Below are positions 63,420 through 64,000 of a stretch of DNA of 64,000 bases, piece after piece. Made by a program: the position numbers and the translations under genes. The DNA comes from Ruminococcus difficilis. GTDB taxonomy: Bacteria; Bacillota_A; Clostridia; Oscillospirales; Acutalibacteraceae. The stretch covers positions 310,001 to 374,000 of the forward strand of contig NZ_JAEQMG010000048.1 of NCBI RefSeq assembly GCF_016680995.1. Direction: 5' to 3'. Below the pieces are notes generated by a model. The model saw only the letters and a list, made by a program, of their open reading frames with translations, made no database searches and was not told the origin of the DNA. Within the stretch, counting starts at the first letter, position 1. Each line of letters starts with the position of its first letter.

Positions 63420-64000
63420 CTACAATTCAGCAAGTAAAGCATTTATTTCCTGTGTTTTTTTAGCTTCTTCTACTTCTTTTGCTCTAGCTTCTATTTCTTC
63501 TCTTCTTTTTTTCTCCGCCGTTTTCTTAAGAAAGTTTCTATAATTTATATTCGTTTGATTAATCCACTCGTTAACCGTTTCGATTATTTGTTTTAACAAT
63601 TGTTTATCTACATTTCCTTTAATGGGCATTACTAATGATTGTTCATTATCAGCACCGTGAATCCTTTTTGGCTCATATCCCATAACATATGTATACGAAT
63701 CTAGATGAACAAGCAATGAAAACCATTCCACTGGGAAAGCTTTATCTAATTCAAACACAATTCCATTGTCACGATAATAATAACGAACCACATTCAGATT
63801 GAAATCCATATCTCCGTTATCGGGAATTATAGCTTTCTCTAATTCCGCTTTTTTCTTTTCAATCTCACTATTCTCAATCAGCGCATACAATTCGTTTAAT
63901 ATTTTATCAGCAGGAAACAAACGATCATCAGGGTTTTGCTGATACAGTTTATTAAACAACTTGTCTAAAAAAGCATACTCAGGTTCAACCTCTGCTATCG
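63420..64000 (-). CDS. Unrecognised protein, 5' end beyond the window
   Basis: The reading frame stays open to the right edge (…VEPEYAFLDKLFNKLYQQNPDDRLFP at 63960-64000), so this is a partial gene and the apparent internal start at 63959 is not its true start. The visible part is at least 190 residues: VVRYYYRDNGIVFELD, WFSLLVHLDSYTYVMGYEP, then a charged coiled coil (KKTAEKKRREEIEARAKEVEEAKK). It lies 19 nt before the 215-residue gene, in the same unit as hsdR. Not an obvious HsdM or HsdS. Confidence 0.7.
   Translation of the reverse strand, partial: IAEVEPEYAFLDKLFNKLYQQNPDDRLFPADKILNELYALIENSEIEKKKAELEKAIIPDNGDMDFNLNVVRYYYRDNGIVFELDKAFPVEWFSLLVHLDSYTYVMGYEPKRIHGADNEQSLVMPIKGNVDKQLLKQIIETVNEWINQTNINYRNFLKKTAEKKRREEIEARAKEVEEAKKTQEINALLAEL

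Noticed and set aside
62600..64000. hsdM or hsdS at the right edge
   Set aside because: Neither visible frame shows the NPPF methylase motif or two target-recognition domains; the partial gene continues outside, so this stays open.

Overview
The window looks like a chromosome segment of a mid-GC, Gram-positive, anaerobic member of the Clostridia, most likely an Oscillospiraceae/Ruminococcus-type gut bacterium. The evidence is an S10-spc-alpha ribosomal cluster in Firmicutes order with a KOW gene between map and infA, zinc-type S14 and L36, strong AGGAGG ribosome binding sites, lipoprotein signal peptides and two secreted proteins with type I dockerin modules. The genus is inference; no rRNA gene is present.

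Region 1 (1-5170, minus strand) holds queH (queuosine synthesis), a HAD phosphatase, a large lipoprotein with an extra membrane segment and a cyclase-family hydrolase. Two near-identical 230-250 bp MITE-like repeats lie between them.

Region 2 (5320-21970, minus strand) is the full run rpsJ to rplQ: 28 ribosomal protein genes plus secY, adk, map, a KOW protein gene, infA and rpoA. It is read from one clear promoter with a structured leader of about 270 nt. rpmD and rpmJ, two very short genes, are present. A divergent lipoprotein gene (22186-22935, plus) lies upstream.

Region 3 (23024-45711, minus strand) is a 22-kb one-direction nucleotide array: pyrC-carB-pyrK-pyrD-pyrF-pyrE-pyrB-pyrI, then guaB-purE-purF-purM-purN-purO-AICAR transformylase-purD-purL. 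pyrI and guaB are 2 nt apart, which joins the pyrimidine and purine halves. A strong promoter, a leader and an intrinsic terminator precede pyrC. IMP formation is split between a stand-alone AICAR transformylase and an archaeal-type PurO cyclohydrolase. The PurF homologue lacks the N-terminal cysteine nucleophile. carA, purC, purB and purK are not in the window. Almost every wide intergenic gap holds an imperfect palindromic repeat.

Region 4 (45850-46940) has divergent genes for a CobO-like P-loop protein and a DUF3006 protein, and a CAU-anticodon tRNA with its own promoter.

Region 5 (about 46950-64000) is an AT-rich accessory region beside the tRNA. It carries an IS1595-like transposase homologue, an orphan group II intron-type reverse transcriptase, two divergent XRE regulators with palindromic operators, a leucine-rich-repeat/dockerin protein, a small and a large serine recombinase, a dockerin plus transglutaminase-like protein, a gap with four AGCAACCCAC repeats, and part of a type I restriction locus (hsdR plus two unrecognised genes) that runs off the right edge. 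No CRISPR array was seen.
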